Positions 1 through 9,829 are shown, numbered from the stretch's first letter. The stretch: 64,000 nt of DNA from VAZQ01 sp963756715 (GCA_963756715.1 CAVWOV010000041.1:1-64000); one strand, 5' to 3'. Notes: generated from the letters alone by a model not told the origin. Numbers and translations: made by a program.

Positions 1-200
1 GGGGCGCCGAATACGCGGTGAGCTTCCTTCCGAAAATCAAGATCGAAGTAGCGGTGTCGTCCGACCAGGTCGACAAGACCATCGAAACCATCACGGCAGC
101 CGCGAAGACTGGCCAGATTGGGGACGGGAAGATCTTTGTCATCGGCCTCGATAGCGCCGTGCGTATCCGCACCGGCGAAACCGACGCCTCGGCTCTTTAA
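1..200 (+). CDS. glnK: P-II nitrogen regulatory protein GlnK, 3' part
   Basis: This is the C-terminal 65 residues of a P-II signalling protein; the gene enters from the left edge and reads in frame from base 3. P-II proteins are cytoplasmic trimers that sense 2-oxoglutarate and ATP/ADP and receive the glutamine signal by uridylylation. The end of the T-loop (GAEY), the strand FLPKIKIEVAV and the nucleotide-contacting B-loop TGQIGDGKIFV are visible. By family alignment the uridylylated Tyr51 lies about two residues left of the window. The ammonium channel gene starts 35 bases downstream, the standard glnK-amtB pairing, so GlnK is a better name than GlnB. GlnK would block the channel when nitrogen is sufficient. 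The promoter, expected to be NtrC/sigma-54 controlled, is outside the window. Confidence 0.95.
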   Translation, partial: GAEYAVSFLPKIKIEVAVSSDQVDKTIETITAAAKTGQIGDGKIFVIGLDSAVRIRTGETDASAL

Positions 201-235
201 ATTCCCGCACTCAACGGTTAGCGACAGGAGTTACC

Positions 236-1729
236 ATGACGTTCAAGAAACCAACCCGTGCGGGACAGATCACCCTCGCGCTCGGGGTCCTCCTTGGCAT
301 CGCGCTCTGGATGTTCGCGTCCGGTTACGCGTTCGCGGAAGCGCCGGAAGCCGCGCCTGCTGCGCCGGCGCCCCCAACCTTCAATAAGGGCGATAACGCC
401 TGGATGCTGACCTCGTGCGTACTGGTCCTGTTGATGACGGTCCCGGGCCTTGCGCTGTTCTACGGCGGCCTGGTGCGCACCAAGAACATGCTCTCGGTGC
501 TGATGCATGTGTTCTTCATCGTCTGCATCGTGGTGTTCATCTGGGTGATCTACGGCTACAGCCTCGCCTTTACGGGGGCTCCGCGTTCGTCGGCGGGTTC
601 GACAAGATCTTCCTCAAGGGCATCACGCCGACTCGCAGGCGGCGACTTTCTCGGTCGGCGTGACCATCCACGAGTACGTCTACATCTGCTTCCAGATGAC
701 GTTCGCGGCATCACGCCGGCGCTGATCGTGGGCGCATGGCGGAGCGCATGAAGTTTTCCGCCGTCGCGCTGTTCATTCCGCTCTGGGTCACGTTCGTCTA
801 CTTCCCGATCGCCCACATGGTCTGGTACTGGGCCGGCCCGGACGCCATCGACGCCGCCGCCAAGGCCCTCGCAGCGGCGACAGACGCTGCCGCCAAGACC
901 GCCGCGCAGGCCAAGCTGATGAGGTCTTGGCCGACGCCGGTCGGCCTTCAAATGGGGCGCGATCGACTTCGCGGGCGGCACCGTGGTGCATATCAACGCC
1001 GGAATCGCCGGCCTGGTGGGCGCCCTGGTGGTCGGCAAGCGCATCGGCTTCGGCAAGGAGATCATGGCTCCGCATTCGCTGACCCTGACGATGGTCGGCG
1101 CCTCGCTGCTGTGGGTCGGCTGGTTCGGCTTCAACGCCGGATCGAACCTCGAAGCCAACGGCGGTGCCGCGCTCGCCATGATCAACTCGTTCGTCGCGAC
1201 CGCGGCGGCCGCAATGTCGTGGATGTTTGCCGAGTGGATGGTGAAGGGCAAGCCGTCGGTGCTCGGCGCACTGTCAGGCTGCGTCGCCGGCCTCGTCGCC
1301 GTCACGCCGGCCGCCGGCTTCTCCGGGCCGATGGGCGCCATCGTGCTCGGGTTGGTTGTCGGCGTGGTGTGCTTGTTCTTCGTTACGGTGGTCAAGAACG
1401 CGCTCGGCTACGACGACGCCCTCGACGTGTTCGGCGTCCACTGCATCGGCGGCATCGTCGGCGCCATCGGGACCGGCATCCTGGTCAACCCGGCGCTCGG
1501 CGGCGCCGGCATCATGGACTACGTGACCGGCAAGATCGCCGACTACGAGTTCACCACGCAGGTCATCGCGCAATGCAAGGCTGTTGCGACGACACTGGTG
1601 TGGTCGGGCGTGGGTTCGTTCATCCTCTTCAAGGTGGTCGATGTCCTGGTCGGCTTGCGGCCCTCGGTCGAAGGGGAACGCGAAGGCCTCGACATCACCG
1701 ATCACGGCGAACGCGCCTACACGGCCTGA
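236..1729 (+). pseudogene. amtB: Ammonium channel AmtB, frameshifted in this sequence
   Basis: Inner-membrane ammonium channel of the Amt/Rh family. The start ATG follows a GACAGGAG ribosome site and opens a signal-peptide-like segment ending near AEA, as in other proteobacterial AmtB proteins. The conserved coding content runs to the stop at 1727-1729 but changes frame six times, near 576, 632, 709, 736, 919 and 945. Each change is repaired by adding one base, often in a G/C run. The total length, 1494 bases, is a multiple of three and gives about 497 residues, normal for alphaproteobacteria. Both pore histidines are visible, in GGTVVHINAGIAG and in VFGVHCIGG. From about 947 onward the frame is clean. 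The pattern suggests sequence error more than decay, but as written the gene cannot make a full channel. Confidence 0.85.
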
Positions 1730-1783
1730 CGCCGGCATGAGATACGGTTAGGGCGGACGACCCGGCACCGCCCTCGCCGTCGG

Positions 1784-1819
1784 GAGGCCCCAGCGCAAGC
1801 TGGGGCCTCTCACTTTTTT
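1784..1819 (+). terminator. Rho-independent terminator of glnK-amtB
   Basis: A perfect 11-bp stem (GAGGCCCCAGC at 1784-1794, pairing with 1799-1809) closes a GCAA tetraloop and is followed by TCAC and six T residues. It lies 55 bases past the amtB stop and fits termination of the glnK-amtB transcript. Confidence 0.92.
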
Positions 1820-1875
1820 CCGTCACGAGATATGTGTGAAACGTCGCACCTGCAAACCAAGCCCGGCGTGGTAGA

Positions 1876-2792
1876 TTGGCGGGCCGCATTTCCGCGGCTG
1901 GTGTCGCGAATGATTGTTCGCTCGTTAACTGCAGGAGCATTGCGCAACTCGTCGAGGCGCTTCGGCAAGGGCTCAACGACGAGGGCTTCGTCGAAGGCCG
2001 CAACGTCACGATCGAGCAGCGCTGGGCGGACAATCGCCTCGATCGGCTGCCCGGACTGGCTGCCGATCTGCTCGGCCGCGGCGCCGCCGTGATCGTCGGT
2101 AATGTTGTTGCGGCGAAGGCGGCACGAAATGCCACCGCAACCATTCCGATCGTGTTTGTCACCGGTGAGGACCCGGTGAAGAGCCGGCTCGTGACGTCGC
2201 TCAACCGGCCGGAGGCCAATCTGACAGGGGTAACCTTTTTCGGTGGCGCCCAACTACGCGAAACGCCTTGAACTGCTGCGGGATTCTGTTCCGGCGGCAA
2301 AGATCGTTGGCGTGCTCGGTGACCCGAACTATCCAGGCTTCGAAACCGAGTTACCAGGTGTGGTGGCCGCTGGCCGTACGCTCGGACGGCAGATTGTGGT
2401 TGCGCGAGCCGCCAGTGAAAGCGAACTGGCGCCGGCAGTCGCAACTCTCCTGAAATCCGGTGCGAAAGCGATCATGCTAAGCGGCAGCCCATTCTTTACC
2501 AGCAAGCGCCGCCTCCTCATCGCGCTGGCGGCGCGCCACGCTATTCCGGCGATCTACGACCTGAGGGAATACGTACTTGATGGCGGGCTGATGAGCTACT
2601 CGGCCAGTTTTACCGGCGCTTATCACCAGGCGGGGGTTTACGCCGGGAAGATCTCGAGGGCGCGAAACCATCGACCTGCCGGTTATGCGGCCGACCAAAT
2701 TTGAGCTCGTCGTCAATCTTAAGACCGCGAAAGCGCTCGGCATTGAGGTGCCCCCTTCGATCGAATTGCGCGCCGACGAGGTAATTGAATAA
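1876..2792 (+). pseudogene. ABC-type solute-binding protein remnant (ABC_sub_bind family)
   Basis: Remnant of the periplasmic binding-protein family (Pfam ABC_sub_bind, TrpX-like) that is greatly expanded in Bradyrhizobium relatives. Recognisable blocks are LVEALRQGLNDEGFVEGRNV, RLPGLAADLLGRG, IPIVFVTGEDPV and, in another frame from about 2243, RLELLRDSVPAA and IYDLREYVLDGGLMSY. The tail PTKFELVVNLKTAKALG and the stop at 2790-2792 are in a further frame after about 2655. The usual N-terminal twin-arginine or Sec signal is missing: the sequence before about 1930 does not match the family. Missing start, several frame changes and no transporter neighbours point to a truly dead gene rather than only sequence errors. 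It lies between the amtB terminator and the aminotransferase gene. Confidence 0.75.
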
Positions 2793-2917
2793 GCCACGGT
2801 TTCTGCGTATTCCGTGACCACCCGCCCGGTTTTGGTTTATCGCCCCTTAACCTCACCCCGCCTATGCTGGCGCAGCCCTTGCGCCGCGCCTGCCGTGCGC
2901 CGCTTTTAGTCGATGTG

Positions 2918-4122
2918 ATGAGCAACGCAGAAAGACTCGCCACGCCCGCCCGAACCGACCAGGGCCGCTCGCCATTCGTGCGCCTGCGCGAACTGCTGGG
3001 CGATTCGCCGCCCGGCAGGCCCGCCATCAGCCTGGCGGTCGGTGAGCCGCAGCACGCGGTGCCGCCGTTCGTTGGCCCGGTGCTGGCCGCGCACATCGCG
3101 GAGTTCGGCAAATACCCCATGAACAAGGGCCTGGACGAGTTTTGCGCGTCCGTCGCGGGCTGGCTCGGCCGACGGTTCAAGTTGCCGCGGCCGATCGATC
3201 CGGCGACCGAGGTGCTGGTGCTCAACGGCTCGCGCGAGGGGTTGTTCCTCGGCGCGCTTGCCGCCGAGCGCTGGGTCACCGGCCGAGCCGGCAGGCCCGC
3301 CATCCTGATGCCGAATCCGTTTTACGGCGCCTACGAGGCCGGCGCGATTTCGGCGCACTGCGAGCCGGTCTATCTGCCCGCGACCGCGGCGAACGGATTT
3401 CTGCCCGATCTCGACAGCCTGCCGGACGAACTGCTGGCGCGCACCGTCGCCTTCTATCTTGCCTCGCCCGCCAATCCGCAGGGCTCGGTCGCGAGCCCGG
3501 CTTATTCGCGCGGCTGGTCGGGTTGGCCCGCCGTTTCGGCTTCATGATCTTCAGCGACGAGTGCTACTCGGAAATCTACACCCGGGAGGCGCCGCCCAGC
3601 ATACTGGAAGCCGCGGGTCCCGACTACCAGAACGTGGTGGCGTTCCAGTCGCTGTCGAAGCGCTCCAACCTGCCGGGATTGCGCATCGGCTTCGTCGCCG
3701 GCGATGCCAAATTTCTGGCGTCCTTTCTCGAATTCCGCAACGTCTCTTCGCCGCAGGTGCCGATTCCGGCCCAACGCGTCGCCATCGCGGCCTATGCGGA
3801 CGAAGCGCACGTCGAGGAGAATCGCAGGCTCTACGCGTTGAAATTTGATCTTGCCGATCAGATCCTGGGCGGCCGCTACGGCTATCAGCGTCCGGCCGGC
3901 GGCTTTCTGCTTTGGCTCGACGTGTCGGCATACGGCAGCGATGAGGCCGTGGTGCTGCGGCTCTGGCGTGAAGCCGGATTGCGGGTTGTGCCCGGCAGCT
4001 ATCTGGCGCGCGAACAGGCTGACGGCTGCAATCCGGGCCAGGGCTATATCCGCGTCGCCATGGTGCAGGACAAGGAGACGACCGCGGAGGCGTTGCATCG
4101 CCTGGTCGCGGTGCTGGGGTAA
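2918..4122 (+). CDS. Class I/II PLP-dependent aminotransferase (DapC-like), one frameshift
   Basis: Fold-type I aminotransferase that moves an amino group from a donor to an oxo-acid using pyridoxal phosphate. Relatives in Rhizobiales are often called succinyldiaminopimelate aminotransferase (DapC), but the substrate cannot be fixed here. The N-terminal part has SLAVGEPQHAVPPFVGPVLA and the N-P-F-Y segment at MPNPFYGAYEAG. The C-terminal part has DECYSEIY and the Schiff-base lysine in SLSKRSNLPGLRIGF. One base is missing near 3505 (after NPQGSVASPAY), so the halves lie in different frames; the length 1205 is one short of a multiple of three, which agrees. ATG 2918 is preferred over the upstream 2864 because family similarity begins just after it. 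ftsK starts 18 bases downstream. Confidence 0.85.
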
Positions 4123-4140
4123 AGGGGCGGGGACCGACCC

Positions 4141-6599
4141 ATGGGGGTAATTGAACGCGGCCTCGACAGTCTGGGGCTTCTGTCCGATTCGGTGCGGGAG
4201 TCGCTGAACCGGCGGCTGCGCGAACTCGGCGGGCTCGCGCTGATCCTGTTCGCAGTGGCGCTGGCGCTCGCGCTTGCGACCTGGTCGGTGCAGGACCCTT
4301 CGCTCAGCCACGCCACCAACAAGCCGATGCGCAACATGCTGGGCGGTCCCGGCGCCGTGGTGTCCGACTTGCTGATGCAGTTGTTCGGCATTGCGGCGAT
4401 CGCGTTCATATTGCCGATTGCGGTCTGGGGCTGGCGGCTCATCACCCATCGTGCACTCAGCCGCGAAGCGCTGCGCCTGATGTTCTGGGTCATCGGGCTG
4501 ATGCTCGCGGCTGCGTGTGCGTCATCGCTGCCGCGTGGCACCGGCTGGCCGTTGCCCGCAGGACTCGGCGGCGTGACCGGCGATGCGCTCATCCGGCTGC
4601 CGACCTGGCTTGCGGGCGGCAGCCTCGGCTTCTGGACCCGGTTCGTGCTCGCGACCGTGAGCGGCGCCGGAATGCTGACCTGCTTTGCCGTAGCCGCAGG
4701 ATATGGGTTGAAGGCGAAGCCGAAAGTCAAGAAAGCCGCCCCTGTGGCGGACGAAATCGTCGAGAGCGACGACGAGCAAGAGCGCGCATGGATTTCGCTC
4801 GGCTGGCTCGCCCACGGCTTTCTCAGCCTCAAGGCACGCATCTCCCGTCTGCTGGCCGGACAGGCGCCGCTGCGGACCGCGCCGCTTCACGATTCGGTGC
4901 CGGCATCCAGCCGGGTCGAGCCGCGCTTCGAGGGCGCGACACTTGCCACGCTGGCGCCGCAACTCGACGCGGAAACCTCCGACGATGAGGATGAGGACGA
5001 GGAGGAAGTCGAGGTCGCCCCGCCGGTGCCGCGCAAGCCGAAAGCCGCGCCGCGAACTTCGCGCAAGTGGCGGCTATCAGTTGCCGCCGCTCGAACTGCT
5101 CGCCATGCCGAAGGCGACCGGGCGCGCCACGTTCAGCCCGGAGGCGCTGCAGACCAACTCGACCGCGCTCGAAGGCGTGCTGGCAGGATTTCGGCGTGCG
5201 CGGCGAGATCATCAATGCGCGGCCCGGCCCGGTGGTGACGCTCTACGAGCTCGAGCCCGCGCCCGGCATCAAGTCCTCGCGCGTAATCGGCCTCGCCGAC
5301 GACATCGCGCGCTCGATGAGCGCAATCTCGGCGCGTGTCGCGGTGGTGTCCGGGCGCAACGCGATCGGCATCGAGCTGCCGAACCCGACCCGCGAGAAGG
5401 TATTCTTCCGCGAACTGCTCGCCACCAAGGATTACGACGACTCGACCGCCAAGCTGCCGCTCTGCCTCGGCAAGACCATCGGCGGCGAGCCGGTGATCGT
5501 CGATCTCGCGCGCATGCCGCATCTCCTGATTGCCGGTACCACCGGCTCGGGCAAGTCGGTCGCGATCAACACCATGATCCTGAGCCTGCTCTACCGGCTC
5601 AAGCCGGAGCAGTGCCGGCTGATCATGGTCGATCCGAAGATGCTCGAACTCTCCGTCTATGACGGCATCCCGCACCTGCTGACGCCGGTCGTCACCGACC
5701 CCAAGAAGGCGGTGGTGGCGCTGAAGTGGGCGGTGCGCGAGATGGAAGAGCGCTACAAGAAGATGTCGAAGCTCGGCGTGCGCAACATCGACGGCTTCAA
5801 CGCGCGCCTCGCCGAGGCAAAGGGCAAGGGCGAGAAGCTCAGCCGCACCGTCCACACCGGCTACGACAAGGAGTCGGGCGAGGCGATCTACGAGGCCGAG
5901 GAACTCGATCTCGAAACGTTGCCCTATATCGTCATCATCGTGGACGAGATGGCCGACCTGATGATGGTCGCCGGCAAGGACATCGAGGGCGCGGTGCAGC
6001 GGCTCGCCCAGATGGCGCGCGCCGCGGGCTTGCACGTCATCCTCGCCACGCAGCGGCCTTCGGTCGACGTCATCACCGGCACCATCAAGGCGAACTTTCC
6101 GACCCGCATCTCGTTCCAGGTGACCTCCAAGATCGACAGCCGCACCATCCTGGGCGAGCAGGGCGCCGAGCAGCTCCTGGGTCAGGGCGACATGCTGTAC
6201 ATGGCGGGCGGCGGCCGCATCAGCCGCGTGCATGGACCGTTCTGCTCCGACGAAGAGGTCGAGAAGATCGTCCGCCACCTTAAGTCGCAGGGCACGCCGC
6301 AATACCTCGAAGCCGTCACCGCGGCCGAGGACGAGGTGGACGAGGACGGCAACCCGGTGTTCGACGGGACCGGCATGGGCCAGGCCGGCGATGCCACCGA
6401 TCTCTACCAGCAGGCCGTTCAAGTGGTGCTGCGGGACAAGAAGGCCTCGACCAGCTACATCCAGCGCCGCCTGCAGATCGGCTACAATCGGGCGGCTTCG
6501 CTCATGGAGCGGATGGAGCACGAGGGAGTCGTCGGCCAGGCCAACCACGCCGGCAAGCGCGAGATTCTGGTGGGCGAAGAGCACCAGGAACGGTATTGA
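4141..6599 (+). CDS. ftsK: DNA translocase FtsK, two frameshifts
   Basis: Septal DNA translocase that links chromosome dimer resolution and terminus segregation to cell division. The N-terminus carries about four membrane segments (residues 30-190), followed by a charged, proline-rich linker with an acidic run (DDEDEDEEEVE). The RecA-like motor has Walker A GTTGSGKS at 5535-5558, Walker B YIVIIVDEMADL near 5925 and LATQRPSVDVITG. The C-terminal gamma domain (DLYQQAVQVVLRDKKAS onward, from about 6402) is a winged helix for KOPS recognition. Frame changes near 5067 and 5187 each fit one extra base; the length 2459 equals 819 codons plus two, in agreement. FtsK is essential or nearly so, so these are probably sequence errors. 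Confidence 0.93.
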
Positions 6600-6769
6600 T
6601 AAGGTTGGGATCGGCCGCCGCCCGCAACCTACGGGCCAAAAGAGCCGTGATGTCGCCACACAGGCTGTCTAACGACTAGTAATGTGGCAGATTTGACGTT
6701 CCAACCAGCTTCGCGGCGGGTCTATCGTAGGACGGTCAGATCCAAAGCCACATGAAGAATCATAGAGTG

Positions 6770-6845
6770 CTAGTGTCCCTTTGGTTCTGACGTTCGTATA
6801 AGTGCCTGCTGCAAAGGGATACGAACGTCGAAACCGGGACACCAG
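6770..6845. repeat. 76-bp two-arm inverted repeat between ftsK and lolA
   Basis: Outer arms CTAGTGTCCC (6770-6779) and GGGACACCAG (6836-6845) pair at 9 of 10 positions. Inner arms GACGTTCGTAT (6789-6799) and ATACGAACGTC (6819-6829) pair perfectly. Between them GGTT (6783-6786) can pair with AACC (6832-6835). The loop is 19 bases. The element ends about 10 bases before the purine-rich ribosome site of lolA, so it is probably in the lolA leader. No T-run follows, so a simple terminator is unlikely. The remaining 170 bases after ftsK show nothing I can name. Confidence 0.75.
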
Positions 6846-6868
6846 TGGGGCGTGGAGCGGAGAGGGAT

Positions 6869-7657
6869 ATGGCTGGCACGAGCCAGGGGCTGTTGGTCGG
6901 TGCGCTATTCCTGGGTTTGGTCGCCTTGACCGGCCAGGCGACGGCCCAGATACCGCTTCCCACCCCGGCGCCTCAGCCCAAGGAGCGGGGAGCGGTGCCG
7001 CCGCCCGGCGCACAGCCCGCGAGGCCGGCCCAGCAAGCGCCGTCGCCAGGCTTCAATCCGCTCAGCGGCCTCAAGTCGTTGTTCAATCTGGACAAGAAGC
7101 CTGACGGCTCCAATTTTGACGCCAAGCAGCGCGCCCAGGTCGACAAAGTCAGCCAGTACCTGTCGAGCGTCCACCAGTTGATCGGGAATTTCGTCCAGGT
7201 CGGACCCGACGGCGGACGCGTGCGCGGTAATTTTTATATCCAGAAACCCGGCCGGGTCCGTTTTGAGTACGATCCGCCGACGCCGATCGACATCATCGCC
7301 GACGGCCGCTCGGTCGTGGTGCGCGACCGCAAGCTCGCCACCCAGGATCTCTATCCGCTGTCGCAGACGCCGTTGCGGTTTCTGCTGGCGGATCAAATCG
7401 ACCTGATGCGCGACACCAACGTGGTCGGGGTTCACTCCGACGACGTCTTTGTCACCGTGGTGATCGAAGAGCATCAACCGCTGATCGGCACCAGCCGGCT
7501 GATGATGATGGTCGGCGCCAAGGACTATCAGCTCAAGCAATGGACGGTCACGGACCCGCAGGGCTATGACACCACGGTCGCGGTCTCCAATCTGGACACC
7601 AAGACCCGGCCCGATCCCGACATGTTCAGGATCGTCTACGAACGCAGCATGCAGTGA
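6869..7657 (+). CDS. lolA: LolA-family outer-membrane lipoprotein carrier
   Basis: Periplasmic chaperone of the LolA fold that carries lipoproteins from the LolCDE complex to the outer membrane. A Sec signal (residues 1-30, ending GQATAQ) is followed by a Pro/Ala-rich stretch (residues 32-65). The LolA domain starts near VDKVSQYLSSVHQLIGNFVQ and contains GNFYIQKPGRVRFEYDPP and QIDLM. At about 262 residues it is longer than the E. coli protein (about 200) because of the low-complexity segment. ATG 6869 is chosen over GTG 6845 because the GAGCGGAGAGGG ribosome site sits 3-14 bases upstream. ftsK-lolA-xth order is common in this bacterial group. No LolB or LolCDE gene is in the window. Confidence 0.88.
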   Translation: MAGTSQGLLVGALFLGLVALTGQATAQIPLPTPAPQPKERGAVPPPGAQPARPAQQAPSPGFNPLSGLKSLFNLDKKPDGSNFDAKQRAQVDKVSQYLSSVHQLIGNFVQVGPDGGRVRGNFYIQKPGRVRFEYDPPTPIDIIADGRSVVVRDRKLATQDLYPLSQTPLRFLLADQIDLMRDTNVVGVHSDDVFVTVVIEEHQPLIGTSRLMMMVGAKDYQLKQWTVTDPQGYDTTVAVSNLDTKTRPDPDMFRIVYERSMQ

Positions 7658-7677
7658 CGCCGTGGCCGGTCCGATTT

Positions 7678-7759
7678 CATTGCCGGGCTTCACCCGGCAA
7701 TCCATCTGTCGTCGACAAGATCTTAGTGATGAATGCCCGGCTCATACCCAGGCATGACG
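7678..7759. repeat. Palindromic intergenic repeat, paired hairpins
   Basis: Two hairpins about 30 bases apart: TTGCCGGG/CCCGGCAA around 7680-7700 and ATGCCCGG/CCAGGCAT around 7732-7754. The outer edges (cattgccggg and ccaggcatgacg) are those of a dispersed intergenic palindrome common in Bradyrhizobium relatives (recalled from family knowledge, not searched). It fills the lolA-xth gap and could attenuate or stabilise the transcript. Confidence 0.7.
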
Positions 7760-7765
7760 AGCGCA

Positions 7766-8581
7766 ATGCGCCTCACCATCACCACCTGGAATATCAATTC
7801 GGTGCGGCTGCGCATCGACACCGTGGCCAGGTTCATCAAGGCGGTCCGGCCCGACGTGCTCTGCCTGCAGGAAACCAAGTGTCCCGACGACCGGTTTCCG
7901 CGCAAGCGTTTCAAGCGGCTCGGCTACGAGCACATCGCACTCAATGGCCAGAAGGGCTATCACGGCGTGGTCGTGCTCTCGCGGCTGCCGATCGAAACCT
8001 TCAACATTCAATCGTTCTGCGGCAAAACCGATTGCCGGCACGTTTCCGCGACGCTCGGCGAGCGGGCCGGCCTGCGCGATCCGATCACGCTGCACAATTT
8101 CTATGTGCCGGCCGGCGGCGACACGCCTGATCCCGCGGTCAATCCGAAGTTCGCCCACAAGCTTTCGTTTCTCGACGAGATGCGCGACTGCGATGCGCTT
8201 CGTAACGGCGGCACAAGCCGCATGATCCTGGTCGGCGACCTCAATGTCGCGCCGCTCGAACACGACGTGTGGAGCCACACGCAGATGCTTCGCGTCGTTT
8301 CGCACACGCCGATCGAATGCGAGAAGCTCACCGGCGTGCAGAAGGCCGGCGGCTGGATCGACGCCATGCGCATGCGCGTGCCGGAGCCTGCCAAGCTCTA
8401 CACTTGGTGGAGCTATCGTTCCCCCGACTGGGAAACCGCCGACAAAGGCCGCCGCCTCGACCATATCTGGGTCGCGCCCGCGTTGGCCGATCGCGTCGCC
8501 GACGTTAAGGTGTCGAAGGGCCCGCGCGGCTGGACACGGCCCTCGGACCACGTGCCGGTGACGGCAACGATTGAAGTCTAA
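7766..8581 (+). CDS. xth: Exodeoxyribonuclease III
   Basis: AP endonuclease and 3'-5' exonuclease of the exonuclease III/APE1 family, acting in base excision repair. Motifs in order are TWNINSVR near the N-terminus, LCLQETKC with the metal-binding Glu, the catalytic GDLNVAP, LDHIWVAP and the terminal SDHVPV with the Asp-His pair. The length of about 271 residues is normal. ATG 7766 is preferred because MRLTITTWNINSVR matches the family start. The earlier in-frame ATG 7754 and GTG 7733 lie inside the palindromic repeat. The gene is convergent with the peptidase gene that ends at 8608. Confidence 0.95.
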   Translation: MRLTITTWNINSVRLRIDTVARFIKAVRPDVLCLQETKCPDDRFPRKRFKRLGYEHIALNGQKGYHGVVVLSRLPIETFNIQSFCGKTDCRHVSATLGERAGLRDPITLHNFYVPAGGDTPDPAVNPKFAHKLSFLDEMRDCDALRNGGTSRMILVGDLNVAPLEHDVWSHTQMLRVVSHTPIECEKLTGVQKAGGWIDAMRMRVPEPAKLYTWWSYRSPDWETADKGRRLDHIWVAPALADRVADVKVSKGPRGWTRPSDHVPVTATIEV

Positions 8582-8607
8582 GCCGCCATCGAACGCATCG
8601 AGCGGAT

Positions 8608-9588
8608 TTACGGGCCGGCTTTTGCAACCTTGGTCTTGTCAGCCGGCGCGGCTTTGCCGGGCGCGCGCTGATCGGCGAGCTTCACGCGGCTGTCGCGGAG
8701 CTTAGCGGCAATCCGGTGCCAGTCGCCGCCGGCCTGGATATGCGCCGGATCGGCGCCCGGCATCGGCCGCGCCAGCCCGTACTTCCGGCCGTTGCGGTCC
8801 ACCCAGCGCCAGACGGCGCGGTGATCACCTTCGGCGTTGATGATGTCGATGGCGCGGCCGTGGCCGTAACCGCCGGTCGCACGCGAGCCGCCATGCAGCG
8901 AGTTGCCGCCGCTGGCCTTGAAGCCCGAGGCGATGCGCTGACGATAATCGTCGCGGAATGCGCTCAGCATCGACCATTGGATACCCTCGGCATCCATGGC
9001 GCGGCCGGCATGAAAAAGCTGCTCGCGGAAATCGCGGTCCATGCCGCCGATCACGTAGGTCTGCAACGACATGTTCATGCGCTTTGCAGCGGCTGGATCC
9101 TTCCAGGTAAAGTCGCCACCGCGGTCCTTCTTCACCGGCGCGCGCTGATAGACTTCCCAAAGATAGTTGTCGACCTCTTCGGTCGGCGAGACCTTGTGTT
9201 TGGCAGGCGCGGCGTCGGGCTCCGGCGCTTTGTCCGGCGCGATGCTGGCGGTGTGCTCTGGCGCTGTGGCGGGCGCGGCCTCAGGTTGCTCGCTGGGCTC
9301 AGGTGGTGTGAGCTTTGCTTCGATCAGCGGAGCATCGAGCGATCCCGACGGCGCGATGATGGCTTCCCATTCGATCGCCGCCTCCTCGCCGACTTCGTCC
9401 GGCACTGTGGTGGCGGGCACGGTCGCCGGCGCCGAACCGAGCAGGCTCACGGGCAGCGACGTTGACGCGGAGGCGAGTTGAAATGATCGCGGGCCTTCAG
9501 TGACCCATCCGCCGCCCTTGGGCGTCGGGAACGGGCTCGATTGTGCGAGCGGCAAGGCGACGAAGAACACCGACACGCCGCACAGCAA
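8608..9588 (-). CDS. M15-like peptidase (putative D,D-carboxypeptidase), exported
   Basis: The C-terminal 150 residues resemble the M15 (VanY/DD-carboxypeptidase) zinc peptidase fold. LHGGSRATGGYGHGRAIDII gives the H...H-G-x-A-x-D pattern and PAHIQAGGDWHRIA supplies the later His. Such enzymes trim peptidoglycan peptides in the periplasm. A hydrophobic N-terminus and an Ala/Pro/Glu-rich linker of about 100 residues precede the domain. The start is uncertain: TTG 9588 gives a short signal segment, and the frame stays open upstream through AAIRHDRVSSFAVLTAG without a clear ATG or GTG. It may really start upstream at a rare codon or be damaged at its 5' end. Two CtrA-like boxes lie about 180 bases upstream. 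Confidence 0.65.
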   Translation of the reverse strand: MLCGVSVFFVALPLAQSSPFPTPKGGGWVTEGPRSFQLASASTSLPVSLLGSAPATVPATTVPDEVGEEAAIEWEAIIAPSGSLDAPLIEAKLTPPEPSEQPEAAPATAPEHTASIAPDKAPEPDAAPAKHKVSPTEEVDNYLWEVYQRAPVKKDRGGDFTWKDPAAAKRMNMSLQTYVIGGMDRDFREQLFHAGRAMDAEGIQWSMLSAFRDDYRQRIASGFKASGGNSLHGGSRATGGYGHGRAIDIINAEGDHRAVWRWVDRNGRKYGLARPMPGADPAHIQAGGDWHRIAAKLRDSRVKLADQRAPGKAAPADKTKVAKAGP

Positions 9589-9768
9589 TCCCGCCGTGAG
9601 AACGGCAAAGCTCGATACGCGATCATGCCTGATCGCGGCGAGTGAGACTTCGCATTGATTCCCCCGAAGTAGTCCCCGTAGCGAAACGTCAATTAGCGAA
9701 GCGCACCGGCGGTATTGCGGCGGCGCGGTGGGTCAAATTGTCGTGGATTTGATCGTCTTCGCTTAGTG

Positions 9769-9807
9769 TTAGCGTCGCGTTAGCGTTCACCGTTAGCGCA
9801 CGGTTAA
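9769..9807. promoter_or_regulatory. Candidate pair of CtrA-type boxes
   Basis: Two half-site pairs match or nearly match TTAA-N7-TTAA: TTAG-N7-TTAG at 9769-9783 and TTAG-N7-TTAA at 9793-9807. Seen another way, GTTAGCG/GTTAACG occurs four times at 11-13 base spacing from 9768 to 9809. They lie between the end of the cNMP-domain gene and the start of the leftward peptidase gene, so the peptidase is the plausible target. CtrA is the alphaproteobacterial cell-cycle regulator. The assignment is by consensus only. Confidence 0.35.
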
Positions 9808-9829
9808 CGGCGGCGGTTCTACCGGTGCG

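Noticed and set aside
574..945. Programmed frameshifting in amtB
   Set aside because: Six separate changes in 370 bases without slippery-site patterns do not fit recoding; indels are simpler.
5133..6659. 508-codon minus-strand open frame opposite ftsK
   Set aside because: High-GC codon use keeps the opposite frame open; ftsK motifs are on the plus strand.
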